From: an uncultured Clostridium sp.
GTDB lineage: Bacteria > Bacillota > Clostridia > Lachnospirales > Lachnospiraceae
DNA length: 19,493 bases
Direction of reading: 5' to 3'
Assembly (NCBI GenBank): GCA_900541315.1
Contig: UQJF01000045.1
Location: 1-19,493 of the forward strand
The notes below the pieces were generated by a model. The model ran no database searches, was not told where the DNA came from, and was given only the letters and a program-made list of their open reading frames with translations. Below are positions 1 to 6,985 of the stretch, one piece after another. Position 1 is the first letter of the stretch; every line of letters begins with the position of its first letter. The translations under genes and the position numbers were made by a program.

Positions 1-49
1 ACGAGATGTAGCTCCGTCTCGTGGGCTCGGAGATGTGTATAAGAGACAG
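1..49 (+). other. Residual Illumina Nextera P7/read-2 adapter (not genomic)
   Basis: Bases 31-49 read AGATGTGTATAAGAGACAG, the Tn5 mosaic-end used in Nextera libraries. They are preceded by GTCTCGTGGGCTCGG (16-30), the Nextera read-2 tail. Bases 1-7 (ACGAGAT) match the end of the P7 primer, and bases 8-15 fill the 8-nt i7 index slot. The order P7 end, index, read-2 tail, mosaic end is exactly that of a sequencing library, so this is untrimmed adapter at the contig end and should be masked. Confidence 0.98.
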
Positions 50-148
50 GAAAAAAGGCTGGTAAAAGAAAATCTGGCAGATATCCGGATGGCTCTGAGA
101 GAGAACATGGAACGGACAAAATTTAAAGAAATGAAGGCTCTGACCTGA
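50..148 (+). CDS. 3' end of an unrecognised gene (partial)
   Basis: A 32-residue open frame runs from the adapter junction to a TGA at 146-148. The peptide is charged and probably helical (begins EKRLVKENLADIRMALRENM, ends FKEMKALT). The 5' part is missing because the contig begins here, so the family cannot be named. Support for it being real coding sequence is that the frame is open from the first genomic base and stops inside the loop of a good intrinsic terminator (135-165), as expected for the last gene of a transcription unit. It could also be non-coding read by chance, since 32 codons is short. Confidence 0.45.
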   Translation, partial: EKRLVKENLADIRMALRENMERTKFKEMKALT

Positions 149-165
149 TGGTTGGGGCCTTTTTT
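135..165 (+). terminator. Intrinsic terminator overlapping the stop codon
   Basis: AGGCTCTGACC (135-145) pairs with GGTTGGGGCCT (150-160) around a TGAT loop, giving 11 pairs including three G-U wobbles, followed by a run of T (160-165). The stop codon of the upstream partial frame lies in the loop. Confidence 0.65.
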
Positions 166-177
166 GCCTCAAATAGG

Positions 178-205
178 AAAAGCCACCAGAGCAGGTGGCT
201 TTTTC
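178..205. terminator. Bidirectional intrinsic terminator
   Basis: AGCCACC (181-187) and GGTGGCT (194-200) form a 7-bp stem with a 6-nt loop, with A-tract before and T-tract after. It sits between the plus-strand partial gene and the 3' end of the minus-strand gene at 224, so it can serve both directions. Confidence 0.8.
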
Positions 206-223
206 TGTATGTACATACAGGTT

Positions 224-877
224 TTATTTACTTAATACAGACACAAATTCCACTTTCTTATCAATAGCTTCCCCGATCAGTCCAATGGTTTTTCCCATGG
301 TAAAAGCTGCGGCTACAGTACCAATGCCAAGGCCGGAAATATGTCCCAGGCAGAGGAAAGTCATACAGGCGGTAAGAAAAAGGCAGGTTACGTCAAAGGT
401 GATCTTGACTTTTGGGTAAGGGCGTTTGATGATCCCGGAGAGATCTCTTGGAAACAGGTCAGTTGGGATGACCGGGAGTTTGCAGCGGTTAGAAAGGGCG
501 ATACCGAAGCAGAGGATCAGATAACTTGCTGCAAAATAAAATACCCGGAGGGAAATGGTAAGAGGCAGAGTGTTGATCCAGACTTCATGGATATCTACCA
601 TTTTTCCAAAAGCAAACCCTGCTACAAAGCTGAACAAATAGCTGGGAACAAATCTCTTTTTTAAGAGCATCAGGCTTAAAACCAGAAGCCCCTGGAAAAT
701 ATAGGTCCAGGTTCCAAGGGTCAAAGCCGGAAATACAAGGGAAAAGGCATAGGGGACGCTGGAAATAGCGGAAATGCCGGAGCCGGAGCGCAGCATTAAA
801 ACAACGCCCATGCTGTTAATCAGGATAACGATCAGCAGGGCAAGTTCTCCACGAAGAGTGACTTTTTTCTGATTCAT
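224..877 (-). CDS. YczE/YyaS/YitT-like integral membrane protein (DUF6198)
   Basis: This is a 217-residue polytopic membrane protein. It has about five hydrophobic stretches: roughly residues 10-30, 40-70, 80-90, 105-125 and 165-200. The N-terminal half contains the segment GSGISAISSVPYAFS after the first helix, which is typical of the YczE/YyaS/YitT family (DUF6198), and the C-terminal half carries the small-residue-rich stretch GLGIGTVAAAFTMGKTIG. No enzymatic motif is seen and the family has no well-established function; a transporter-like role is inference. It is a single-gene unit with a sigma-A promoter at 963-991 and a terminator at 178-205. The start has only a weak GAGAG ribosome binding site, but no better in-frame ATG exists. 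Confidence 0.8.
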   Translation of the reverse strand: MNQKKVTLRGELALLIVILINSMGVVLMLRSGSGISAISSVPYAFSLVFPALTLGTWTYIFQGLLVLSLMLLKKRFVPSYLFSFVAGFAFGKMVDIHEVWINTLPLTISLRVFYFAASYLILCFGIALSNRCKLPVIPTDLFPRDLSGIIKRPYPKVKITFDVTCLFLTACMTFLCLGHISGLGIGTVAAAFTMGKTIGLIGEAIDKKVEFVSVLSK

Positions 878-929
878 AACAATTCTCTCTTTTCTTTTGT
901 AGATTCATTAACAAAAATTCTCAAAAATG

Positions 930-961
930 GGGGATATTGCGAAAAAATCCGCAACATCCCC
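930..961. repeat. Inverted repeat overlapping the DUF6198 transcription start
   Basis: GGGGATATTGCG (930-941) and CGCAACATCCCC (950-961) form 12-bp arms with a single mismatch (a G-U pair in minus-strand RNA). The repeat abuts the -10 box of the minus-strand promoter (963-968) and covers the expected start site near 956. It could be an operator or a 5' hairpin. On the minus strand it is followed by a short T-run, so an attenuator-like terminator is another possibility. Confidence 0.55.
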
Positions 962-962
962 G

Positions 963-991
963 ATTATACTCTTACTTTATAAGATTTTCAA
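963..991 (-). promoter_or_regulatory. Sigma-A promoter of the DUF6198 gene
   Basis: Reading the minus strand, TTGAAA (991-986) is followed after exactly 17 bp by a perfect TATAAT (968-963). The leader to the start codon at 877 would be about 80 nt. Confidence 0.75.
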
Positions 992-1092
992 GACAGAGCA
1001 TTTTTACATTTTTCAGGAAAAGATTGATAAAAAATACACAAGCATAAACGAAGAAAGAACGAACTGAAAGAATTTCGTCAGAAATGTGTAAG

Positions 1093-1121
1093 TTGGAAAA
1101 TAGGATAGCCTGTGTTATACT
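1093..1121 (+). promoter_or_regulatory. Sigma-A promoter of the DUF1266 operon
   Basis: TTGGAA (1093-1098), a 17-bp spacer and TATACT (1116-1121). The start codon follows at 1154 with an AGAGGAAG ribosome binding site around 1139-1146. Confidence 0.7.
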
Positions 1122-1153
1122 GTGTTTGAGGATAAACGAGAGGAAGAGATTTT

Positions 1154-2056
1154 ATGGATAGAAAATTTTTCAGACATATAGGAGGTATGATGCTTCTGGT
1201 CTGTAGTCTGGCAGTGATAAGTCCTGTGACTGCATTTGCCGGCTGGCAGAAAGAAGGCGATACCTATGCCTATTATGAAGATGATGGTACCAGAGTGGTA
1301 AATGCCTTCCGCAAATCTGGAAACCAGTGGTTCTATCTGGATGAGGATGGACATTTATTAAAGAACTGCGAGCGGGAGATCGATGGTAAGGTATATGTTT
1401 TTAATGAGAGAGGTGCTGTTGTTCCATCTGCTGCAAAAAAGTCAGGTGGGAGCAAAGAAAGCGCAGATTCTGATTTTTCCGCCATCAGCAGCAGACAGCA
1501 GTATCTGAATAAGACAGCTAATCCTTATATGAACAATAAGACAATCCAGTGGATCAATGCCACCTGTGCTATCCTTACAAGGCATAATGCAGGAAATATC
1601 CGCGCATTTGGAGGCAGCCTGAAATTGGATGGAAAAGAGGAAAACGGAGCAGAACTGGATAAAACCACCAGAGAGCAGACAAGAAAGATGTTAAAGCAGA
1701 GCTGGGGGGTTACAGACAGGGCATCAGCAGATGAAGCATTGGAAGAACTTCTTGATTCTGCAAAAGACAGTGGTTCTGCCTGGAATTACAGCCGTGTGGA
1801 GTCTAATTTGGGATTTTATTATCTGGCAGATTATTATACAGAAAAAGAAGCACTGGATAAGGCACTGGAAGTGGCAAAGGAGATTCAGGAATGCTTTGAT
1901 TCATGGGATGATTTTGTAGATAGTTATTTGGAAGGATATGAGGATGCTACAGGTGACAGCTCCGGTGAAAGAGCAGAACTGTATGAAAACCTTAAGGCCA
2001 GCCAGTGGAATCCATACTCTGTAAGCTGGAATACAAAATTAAAGAAGAATTGGTAG
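1154..2056 (+). CDS. Secreted cell-wall-binding-repeat protein with DUF1266 domain
   Basis: This 300-residue protein has a clear signal peptide (positive start, hydrophobic residues 9-27, likely cleavage after AFA at 27-29). Residues 30 to about 88 hold two to three tandem cell-wall-binding repeats of the choline/glucan-binding type: WQKEGDTYAYYEDDGT, QWFYLDEDGHLL and KVYVFNERGAVV. A Ser/Lys-rich linker follows. Residues about 178-262 match DUF1266: WGVTDRASADEALEEL, then AWNYSRVESNLGFYYLADYY, then a helix ending in a SWDDFVDSYLEGY motif. DUF1266 has no established activity; it is usually met as a cytosolic protein, so the fusion to a wall-anchoring module is notable. The gene has its own promoter at 1093-1121 and is followed after 9 nt by an oxidoreductase gene, so the two are probably co-transcribed. 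Confidence 0.85.
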   Translation: MDRKFFRHIGGMMLLVCSLAVISPVTAFAGWQKEGDTYAYYEDDGTRVVNAFRKSGNQWFYLDEDGHLLKNCEREIDGKVYVFNERGAVVPSAAKKSGGSKESADSDFSAISSRQQYLNKTANPYMNNKTIQWINATCAILTRHNAGNIRAFGGSLKLDGKEENGAELDKTTREQTRKMLKQSWGVTDRASADEALEELLDSAKDSGSAWNYSRVESNLGFYYLADYYTEKEALDKALEVAKEIQECFDSWDDFVDSYLEGYEDATGDSSGERAELYENLKASQWNPYSVSWNTKLKKNW

Positions 2057-2065
2057 GTACTATTT

Positions 2066-3052
2066 ATGAAATGGGGAATTTTAGCAACAGGAACGATAGC
2101 AAGAAAATTTGCAGACACAGTAAACCATATGGATCCGGAAGCTGAAAAGCTGATAGCCTGTGCATCCCGTAATCTGGAGCATGGAAAAGCTTTTGCAGAA
2201 AAATACGGGATTCCAAAGGTTTATGGCAGTTACGGGGAAATGATGACAGATAGTGAAGTAGAAGCAGTTTATATCGCTACTCCTAATAATCTTCACTATG
2301 AAAACTGCCGTATGTGTCTGGAAGCAGGGAAACATGTTCTTTGCGAAAAGCCATTTACCCTTAGTACAGAGCAGGCGCAGGAATTGTTTGATCTGGCAGA
2401 AGAAAAGGGCCTGTTTATTATGGAAGCTTTCTGGATCCGTTTTCTACCTGCCTACGATAAGCTTCGTGCCATGCTTCGGGATGGTGTGATCGGAGAGGTA
2501 AACCGGATCACTTCCCAGTTTGGTTTTGTGGCAGAAGGCGCCAGGAGAGAGCGGAAATTTAAGTCAGAACTGGGCGGAGGTGCCTTGTTGGATATTGGCA
2601 TCTATAATCTGGGATTTTTCCATATGATCACAGAAACAGCACCGGAAGGTTTTCAGTCAGAAGTCCATATGACAGAATATGGAACGGATGATTACAGCGA
2701 AATAGAACTGGAATATCCAGGCGGCTGCAGCGGTCATTGCATCCAGGCTATTGGAAAGCAGCTGGATCGTAATGCCCGTATCGAAGGCAGCGAAGGCGTT
2801 ATTACAATAGCAGATTTCCAGTTTTTACAGGAATTTACAGTACAGTTAAAAGATGGCACTTCTTATATTGTAAAAGAGCCATTTAAGATCAATGGTTTTG
2901 AATATGAGATCGCAGAGACCAGCCGCTGTGTCAGCCGGGGCATGTGTACCAGTGACCGGTATACAAAAGAGGATTGCCTGGCAGTTTTACGATTGATGGA
3001 TGATATCAGGGATTCATGGGATATGATTTTTGAAGCGGAAATGGAAAAATAA
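2066..3052 (+). CDS. Gfo/Idh/MocA-family NAD(P)-dependent oxidoreductase
   Basis: The 328-residue length is typical of the family. The N-terminal Rossmann fold starts with GILATGTIARKFA (residues 4-16), and ATPNNLHYENC (71-81) is the usual second half of the nucleotide-binding domain. The hallmark EKPF is at 94-97 with the likely catalytic Lys95. The C-terminal alpha/beta domain contains GGGALLDIGIY (170-180), placing Asp176 and Tyr180 in the active-site region. This pattern resembles the dihydrodiol/glucose-fructose dehydrogenase-like subgroup. The substrate, probably a sugar or cyclitol, cannot be read from the sequence. It lies 9 nt after the DUF1266 gene with no terminator between, and it ends in a strong convergent terminator. 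Its Shine-Dalgarno sequence is weak, which suggests translational coupling. Confidence 0.92.
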   Translation: MKWGILATGTIARKFADTVNHMDPEAEKLIACASRNLEHGKAFAEKYGIPKVYGSYGEMMTDSEVEAVYIATPNNLHYENCRMCLEAGKHVLCEKPFTLSTEQAQELFDLAEEKGLFIMEAFWIRFLPAYDKLRAMLRDGVIGEVNRITSQFGFVAEGARRERKFKSELGGGALLDIGIYNLGFFHMITETAPEGFQSEVHMTEYGTDDYSEIELEYPGGCSGHCIQAIGKQLDRNARIEGSEGVITIADFQFLQEFTVQLKDGTSYIVKEPFKINGFEYEIAETSRCVSRGMCTSDRYTKEDCLAVLRLMDDIRDSWDMIFEAEMEK

Positions 3053-3090
3053 AAAGAATTGCATATAAAATAAAAAACTCACAGAAACAA

Positions 3091-3130
3091 AAAGAGAAAG
3101 AAAATGGCGATGGTCATTTTCTTTCTCTTT
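3091..3130. terminator. Bidirectional terminator, 16-bp perfect stem
   Basis: AAAGAGAAAGAAAATG (3091-3106) is perfectly complementary to CATTTTCTTTCTCTTT (3115-3130) with an 8-nt loop. It lies between the convergent oxidoreductase and L25 genes and is flanked by A- and T-rich tracts. Confidence 0.85.
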
Positions 3131-3149
3131 TAAATTTTTATCCGTATTT

Positions 3150-3752
3150 CTATTTGGCAGCAGCTTTTTTATCAGCTGTGGCAGTATCATCTGTTTCTTC
3201 ATCATCATCTGTCTTGACAAAATCAGCAATATGGAACAGCTGGGTATCACCAGGAGTGGAAACATTTACCCCTTTTTCTTCCAGTTTCAGGTCTTTTACG
3301 TACATGTTCTTTGTACCTGACGGAAGTTTTGCCAGGTCGATCTCAACAGGATCCAGAAGATGAGCCGGGTCTGCTTTATAATGAATTTCAGAAAGTTCCG
3401 GTTCAAAGACACCCTGAACGATCTCTTCGTTGAGAAAATGCACCGGAACAGTAGCGGATACTACTTCACCGGCAACTAGTGCCTGAAAGTCCAGAGCCAA
3501 TACCTTTTTAAGCATTGGGTCATAATCAATATTTTTAACCATGGCGTTTACAGTCTCGCCTTCAATGTCCAGAGCAGCCTGTGCCCCTTCTTTTGCGTCC
3601 TTCATAAAACGCAATGCTTCTTTTTCTTCAAATTTTAACGCGATATTTTCTTTCATTTCCTTACCATATAAAACACCGGTAACAAAACCTTCACGTCTTA
3701 ATTTTTTTGCCTTTACCTGGGGATCTCTTTTTTCTGCTTTTAACGTCATCAT
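3150..3752 (-). CDS. rplY: 50S ribosomal protein L25, general stress CTC/TL5 type
   Basis: This 200-residue protein has the two-domain CTC/TL5 form of L25. Residues 1 to about 90 are the 5S rRNA-binding domain, starting LKAEKRDPQVKAKKLRREG and containing GVLYGKEMKENIALKFEEKE. Residues about 95-178 are the beta-rich C-terminal domain: FQALVAGEVVSATVPVHF, then LDPVEIDLAKLPSGTKNMYV. An acidic and lysine-rich low-complexity tail (about 180-200) ends the protein. It binds 5S rRNA in the large ribosomal subunit. The start is supported by AGGAGG 8 nt upstream; the next residue is also Met, so the start is uncertain by one codon. It is a monocistronic gene ending at the shared terminator 3091-3130. 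In Bacillus the homologue ctc is stress-induced; I see no sigma-B type promoter here. Confidence 0.93.
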   Translation of the reverse strand: MMTLKAEKRDPQVKAKKLRREGFVTGVLYGKEMKENIALKFEEKEALRFMKDAKEGAQAALDIEGETVNAMVKNIDYDPMLKKVLALDFQALVAGEVVSATVPVHFLNEEIVQGVFEPELSEIHYKADPAHLLDPVEIDLAKLPSGTKNMYVKDLKLEEKGVNVSTPGDTQLFHIADFVKTDDDEETDDTATADKKAAAK

Positions 3753-3827
3753 AACGATTGCCTCCTATCTGTGTAGCTGTGTAGATTCGAGAGCTTTTAT
3801 GAAGAAGTTCTTTTTTGCACTGACTGT

Positions 3828-3856
3828 ATTATAGCACTTTTAGAGAAAATGGAATG
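3828..3856 (-). promoter_or_regulatory. Probable L25 promoter (-10 only convincing)
   Basis: A perfect TATAAT lies at 3833-3828 on the minus strand, about 75 nt upstream of the L25 start. The -35 region (3851-3856, CATTCC at 17 bp) is a poor match, so strength and regulation are uncertain. Confidence 0.45.
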
Positions 3857-3864
3857 ACGAAAAA

Positions 3865-3903
3865 GTGACAAAAATTTGTGACTTAGAAAAATAAAATTGT
3901 GAA
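3865..3903 (+). repeat. GTGA direct repeats upstream of citD
   Basis: GTGAC occurs at 3865-3869 and 3878-3882, and TTGTGA at 3876-3881 and again at 3897-3902. The two TTGTGA copies are spaced by 21 bp, about two helical turns. They lie in the 345-bp gap between L25 and citD, in A/T-rich DNA. This may be an activator site, but could be chance in AT-rich sequence. Confidence 0.3.
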
Positions 3904-3919
3904 TATTTAATCTGCAAAT

Positions 3920-3951
3920 TTAAAGATACTAAAGGGATATGCAATCTTAAT
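3920..3951 (+). promoter_or_regulatory. Putative citrate-regulator operator (copy 1, citD)
   Basis: Three blocks, TTAAAGATA (3920-3928), AAAGGGATAT (3931-3940) and ATCTTAAT (3944-3951), recur in inverted orientation upstream of the citrate transporter (10123-10149). The outer blocks are themselves near-inverted (AGAT/ATCT). The site lies about 20 bp upstream of the likely citD -35 box, a usual place for an activator such as the OmpR-type regulator encoded at 9343. That it is the regulator's target is inference. Confidence 0.5.
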
Positions 3952-3970
3952 GAATTTTAAGAAAACCCCA

Positions 3971-3999
3971 TTGTGCATTTAAGAAACATTTTCTATGAT
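3971..3999 (+). promoter_or_regulatory. Probable citDEF promoter
   Basis: TTGTGC (3971-3976), a 17-bp spacer and TATGAT (3994-3999). The leader to citD at 4098 would be about 92 nt and ends with AAGGAGG. The non-consensus -35 fits dependence on an activator bound at 3920-3951. Confidence 0.5.
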
Positions 4000-4097
4000 A
4001 AAGTCAGAAAGAAACGAAGAGTTGTTTTCACGGAACAGAATTAAAATTCAGGAAGAATTCCGGGGAAACAAGAAAAGTACAAGGAGGTTATAAAGAT

Positions 4098-4397
4098 ATG
4101 GAGATCAAGAAACCGGCCATGGCAGGAACTCTGGAATCCAGTGACTGTCAGGTAACCGTAGAACCGGGAAATGGTTCTGTGGAATTTAACCTGGAAAGTG
4201 CTGTCATCAATCAGTATGGCAACCAGATCCGCAAGGTAGTCCTTCAGACACTGGAGAACCTGGATGTAAAGGATGTAAAAATCTTAGTAGTAGATAAGGG
4301 CGCTTTAGACTGCACCATTAAGGCAAGAGTTGAAGGTGCGGTATTCCGTTCTGTAGACCAGATCGAGGACATTCCGTGGGGAGGTGCAATAAGATGA
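4098..4397 (+). CDS. citD: Citrate lyase acyl carrier protein (gamma subunit)
   Basis: At 99 residues it has the usual CitD length. It is the small subunit that carries the phosphoribosyl-dephospho-CoA prosthetic group of citrate lyase. The N-terminal motif KPAMAGTLESSDCQV contains the expected attachment serine at about residue 14, followed by the typical VEFNLESAVINQYGNQI region and the C-terminal segment KDVKILVVDKGALDCTIKARVE. It acts in the cytoplasm in the CitDEF complex that cleaves citrate to acetate and oxaloacetate. An AAGGAGG lies just upstream of the ATG. The stop codon TGA overlaps the citE start (ATGA), so the two are translationally coupled. The modifying enzymes CitC, CitX and CitG are not encoded in the window. 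Confidence 0.97.
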   Translation: MEIKKPAMAGTLESSDCQVTVEPGNGSVEFNLESAVINQYGNQIRKVVLQTLENLDVKDVKILVVDKGALDCTIKARVEGAVFRSVDQIEDIPWGGAIR

Positions 4398-5296
4398 TCA
4401 ATGCAAATAAGAAGCGCTTAAGAAGGACCATGATGTTCTTAAATGCACAGAAACCAGGTCTGATCAAGGATCCATATATTTATAAACCAGACTCCATTAT
4501 GCTGGATCTGGAGGATGCTGTTGCTGAAAACCAGAAGGATGTAGCACGTTTCTCCTTATATCATGCATTAAAAGAGATCAATTACAGAGGCTGCGAGAGA
4601 GTAGTCCGCATCAATGGCCTTGATACCCCTTACTGGGAAGAGGATATCCACTGTGCAGTAGCAGGCGGCTGCGATGCCATCCGTATCCCCAAGACAGAAA
4701 GCGCACTGGATGTACAGAGAGTGGAGACTGTTGTAGAAGAATGCGAAAAGCAGTACGGCATTCCGGAAGGCCATACACTGATCATGGCAGCCATCGAGTC
4801 TGCAAGAGGTGTTATGAAGGCCCTGGATATCTGTGAAGCATCTGAGAGGATGTTTGGCATCGCTCTTTCCGGCGGTGACTATACAAAGGATTTACAGACC
4901 CACATTACAGGTACAGGCCTGGAACTGATGGGTGCCCGCCAGAACATGATCATCGCAGCCCGTGCGGCAGGTGTACAGTGCTTTGATACTGTATACACCA
5001 ACCTGGATGACATGGACGGCTTCCGCAGGGACGTAGAGACCATCCATTTAATGGGATTTGACGGAAAATCCATTATCAACCCACGTCAGATCAATATCGT
5101 ACATGAGATCTTCACACCAACCCAGAAGGATATCATTTTTGCTGAGAAAGTAGTTAAGGAGATCGACGAAAAGAAGAAACTGGGTATCGGTGTATTCACT
5201 GTAGACGGCAAGATGATCGATATCGCATTCTATGACGGCGCAAAGAGGACCATCGAGCTTGCCAAGGCATCAGGCGTATATAAGGGGGATCTGTAA
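4394..5296 (+). CDS. citE: Citrate lyase beta subunit (citryl-ACP lyase)
   Basis: This is a 300-residue HpcH/HpaI-aldolase-fold protein. The N-terminus RRTMMFLNAQKPGLIKDPYIY leads into the metal and substrate motif DSIMLDLEDAV. Further family motifs are ERVVRINGLDTPYW, CDAIRIPKTES, the Mg-binding IMAAIESARGV and the late GFDGKSIINPRQI. The subunit cleaves citryl-ACP to oxaloacetate and acetyl-ACP. I start it at the ATG at 4394, which overlaps the citD stop by 4 nt and has GGAGG 9 nt upstream inside citD. A longer frame beginning at 4376 would add six residues overlapping the ribosome binding site and is unlikely. citF follows after one nucleotide. Confidence 0.97.
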   Translation: MINANKKRLRRTMMFLNAQKPGLIKDPYIYKPDSIMLDLEDAVAENQKDVARFSLYHALKEINYRGCERVVRINGLDTPYWEEDIHCAVAGGCDAIRIPKTESALDVQRVETVVEECEKQYGIPEGHTLIMAAIESARGVMKALDICEASERMFGIALSGGDYTKDLQTHITGTGLELMGARQNMIIAARAAGVQCFDTVYTNLDDMDGFRRDVETIHLMGFDGKSIINPRQINIVHEIFTPTQKDIIFAEKVVKEIDEKKKLGIGVFTVDGKMIDIAFYDGAKRTIELAKASGVYKGDL

Positions 5297-5297
5297 A

Positions 5298-6863
5298 ATG
5301 ATAAACGCAGTAGGAAGAGATATACCGGAAGAGATCCTGGAGATGACCGGTAAAGAGGTATTCCAGGGAAATCATTACAGGGACGGATATGTGTACAAAA
5401 AGGACGGCCCGTATACAAAGTGTGTAGTCAACAATACACAGAGCAAGCTGGTTGCAAACATCCATGATGTGCTGGTAAAATGCGGCATCAAGGACGGCAT
5501 GACTTTAGGCTTCCATCACCATTTCCGTGAAGGTGACTATATCGTAAATATGGTCATGGAAGAAGTACATAAGATGGGTATCAAGGATATCACCATCTGT
5601 GCCAGCTCCCTTGGCAAGGCACATGATCCCATCGTTCCTTACATCGAAGACGGCACCATCACCAACATCCAGTCTTCCGGTGTACGTGGCAAGATCGGTG
5701 AAGCCATTTCTGCAGGTAAATTAAAGGGACTTGCTATCATGCGTTCCCATGGCGGCCGTGTAAGAGCAATCGAGAGCGGCGAGACCAGAATTGACATTGC
5801 ATTTATCGGAACACCAACCTGTGACGATTACGGCAACTGCCGTGGTATCGGCGGAAAGAGTGACTGTGGCGTGCTTTCCTACGCTATGGTGGATGGTGAC
5901 TATGCAGATAAGGTAGTAGCGATCACTGACTGCCTGGTACCGTTCCCTAACTTCCCGGCCCACATCTCCATGACAAAGGTTGACTATGTATTAGTAGTAG
6001 ATGCTATCGGTGATCCGAAGAAGATCGCTACCGGCGCAGCAAGGCCAACTACGGATATGAGAAAGCTGATGATGGCTGATTACTGTACCCAGTTCGTAGT
6101 AAACAGCCCATATTTCAAGGATGGCTTCTCTTACCAGACCGGTGTAGGCGGTGCATCTATCGCATCCACCATCTCCCTGTCTAAGATCATGAAGGAGAGA
6201 AATATCCGCATGCGTTTCGGCGTAGGCGGCCTGACCAAGCCAATGTGTGACCTGCTGATCAACAATCAGGTAGACTGCCTGTTAGATACACAGGACTTTG
6301 ACCTGGCAGCAGTAGAGTCTGTAAAGAACTTAAAGCATTTCCGTATTTCTGCCGGTGAGTATGCAGACCCATTTAACAAGGGCGCTGTAGTAAATAAGCT
6401 GGATTTTGTTATCCTTGCGGCACTGGAAGTGGACGTAAACTTTAACTGCAACGTGGTTGTAGGCTCTGACGGTGTGATCACCGGTGCCCAGGGCGGACAT
6501 CCTGATACAGCAGCAGGAGCTAAGTGTACCATCGTTATCGCACCACTGCTTCAGGGAAGGATCCCTGCAATCTGCAGCGAAGTTACCACTGTAACCACTC
6601 CGGGAGAGAGCATTGACGTAGTTATCACGGATTATGGCATTGCCATCAACCCAAGAAGACAGGATCTGATCGAGGCAATGAAAGGCGTAGACCTGCCATT
6701 TAAGACCATTGAAGAACTGCGTGACATCGCATACTCCATCGTAGGCGAGCCGGAGAAGGTTAAGTTTGGAGACAGAGTAGTAGGTATCATTGAAGCCCGT
6801 GATGGCACGATCATGGACGTTGTACGCCAGATCAAGCCATATGCATTCGCTGATGAGAAATAG
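5298..6863 (+). CDS. citF: Citrate lyase alpha subunit (citrate CoA-transferase)
   Basis: At 521 residues it has the standard CitF length. It transfers the acyl carrier thioester from acetate to citrate in the first half reaction of citrate lyase. Recognisable segments are NAVGRDIPEEILEMTG at the N-terminus, LGFHHHFREGDYIVN, the glycine-rich QTGVGGASIASTISL, RFGVGGLTKPMCDLL, and GSDGVITGAQGGHPDTAAGA near the active-site half, ending in a long C-terminal domain. The start at 5298 lies one nucleotide after the citE stop, with a GGGGG-type ribosome binding site inside the end of citE; an upstream in-frame ATG at 5232 lies deep in citE and is rejected. It is the last gene of citDEF, ending before a strong terminator at 6941. 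Confidence 0.97.
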   Translation: MINAVGRDIPEEILEMTGKEVFQGNHYRDGYVYKKDGPYTKCVVNNTQSKLVANIHDVLVKCGIKDGMTLGFHHHFREGDYIVNMVMEEVHKMGIKDITICASSLGKAHDPIVPYIEDGTITNIQSSGVRGKIGEAISAGKLKGLAIMRSHGGRVRAIESGETRIDIAFIGTPTCDDYGNCRGIGGKSDCGVLSYAMVDGDYADKVVAITDCLVPFPNFPAHISMTKVDYVLVVDAIGDPKKIATGAARPTTDMRKLMMADYCTQFVVNSPYFKDGFSYQTGVGGASIASTISLSKIMKERNIRMRFGVGGLTKPMCDLLINNQVDCLLDTQDFDLAAVESVKNLKHFRISAGEYADPFNKGAVVNKLDFVILAALEVDVNFNCNVVVGSDGVITGAQGGHPDTAAGAKCTIVIAPLLQGRIPAICSEVTTVTTPGESIDVVITDYGIAINPRRQDLIEAMKGVDLPFKTIEELRDIAYSIVGEPEKVKFGDRVVGIIEARDGTIMDVVRQIKPYAFADEK

Positions 6864-6911
6864 ATATAATGCGAAATAGCAATACAGAATAAAGATACAA
6901 AATAAAAAAAA

Positions 6912-6941
6912 CAAGTATATAAAAAGCAAGTATATAAAAAG
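6912..6941. repeat. Perfect 15-bp tandem duplication
   Basis: CAAGTATATAAAAAG occurs twice head to tail (6912-6926 and 6927-6941) in the short gap after citF. It immediately precedes the terminator stem and supplies its A-tract. It looks like a small replication-slippage duplication. Confidence 0.9.
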
Positions 6942-6981
6942 GCCCATGTGGCTGTCAGTACGGCAGCTATATGGGCCTTTT
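6941..6981. terminator. Bidirectional terminator between citF and the sensor kinase
   Basis: GGCCCATGTGGCTG (6941-6954) pairs with GGCAGCTATATGGGCC (6962-6977), giving a long imperfect stem flanked by AAAAA and TTTT. It ends the convergent citF and kinase transcripts; the kinase stop codon is only a few bases away at 6986. Confidence 0.85.
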
Positions 6982-6985
6982 CGTG

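Noticed and set aside
341..664. 107-codon plus-strand frame opposite the DUF6198 gene
   Set aside because: Its frame is antisense to a clear membrane-protein gene, it has no ribosome binding site, and its composition shows no fold.
4017..4045. Possible CcpA cre site in the citD leader (TGAAAACAACT-like on the minus strand)
   Set aside because: Only one half resembles the consensus and the central CG is missing.
6912..6941. Possible CRISPR-like array
   Set aside because: Only two copies, directly abutting with no spacer, so a simple duplication.
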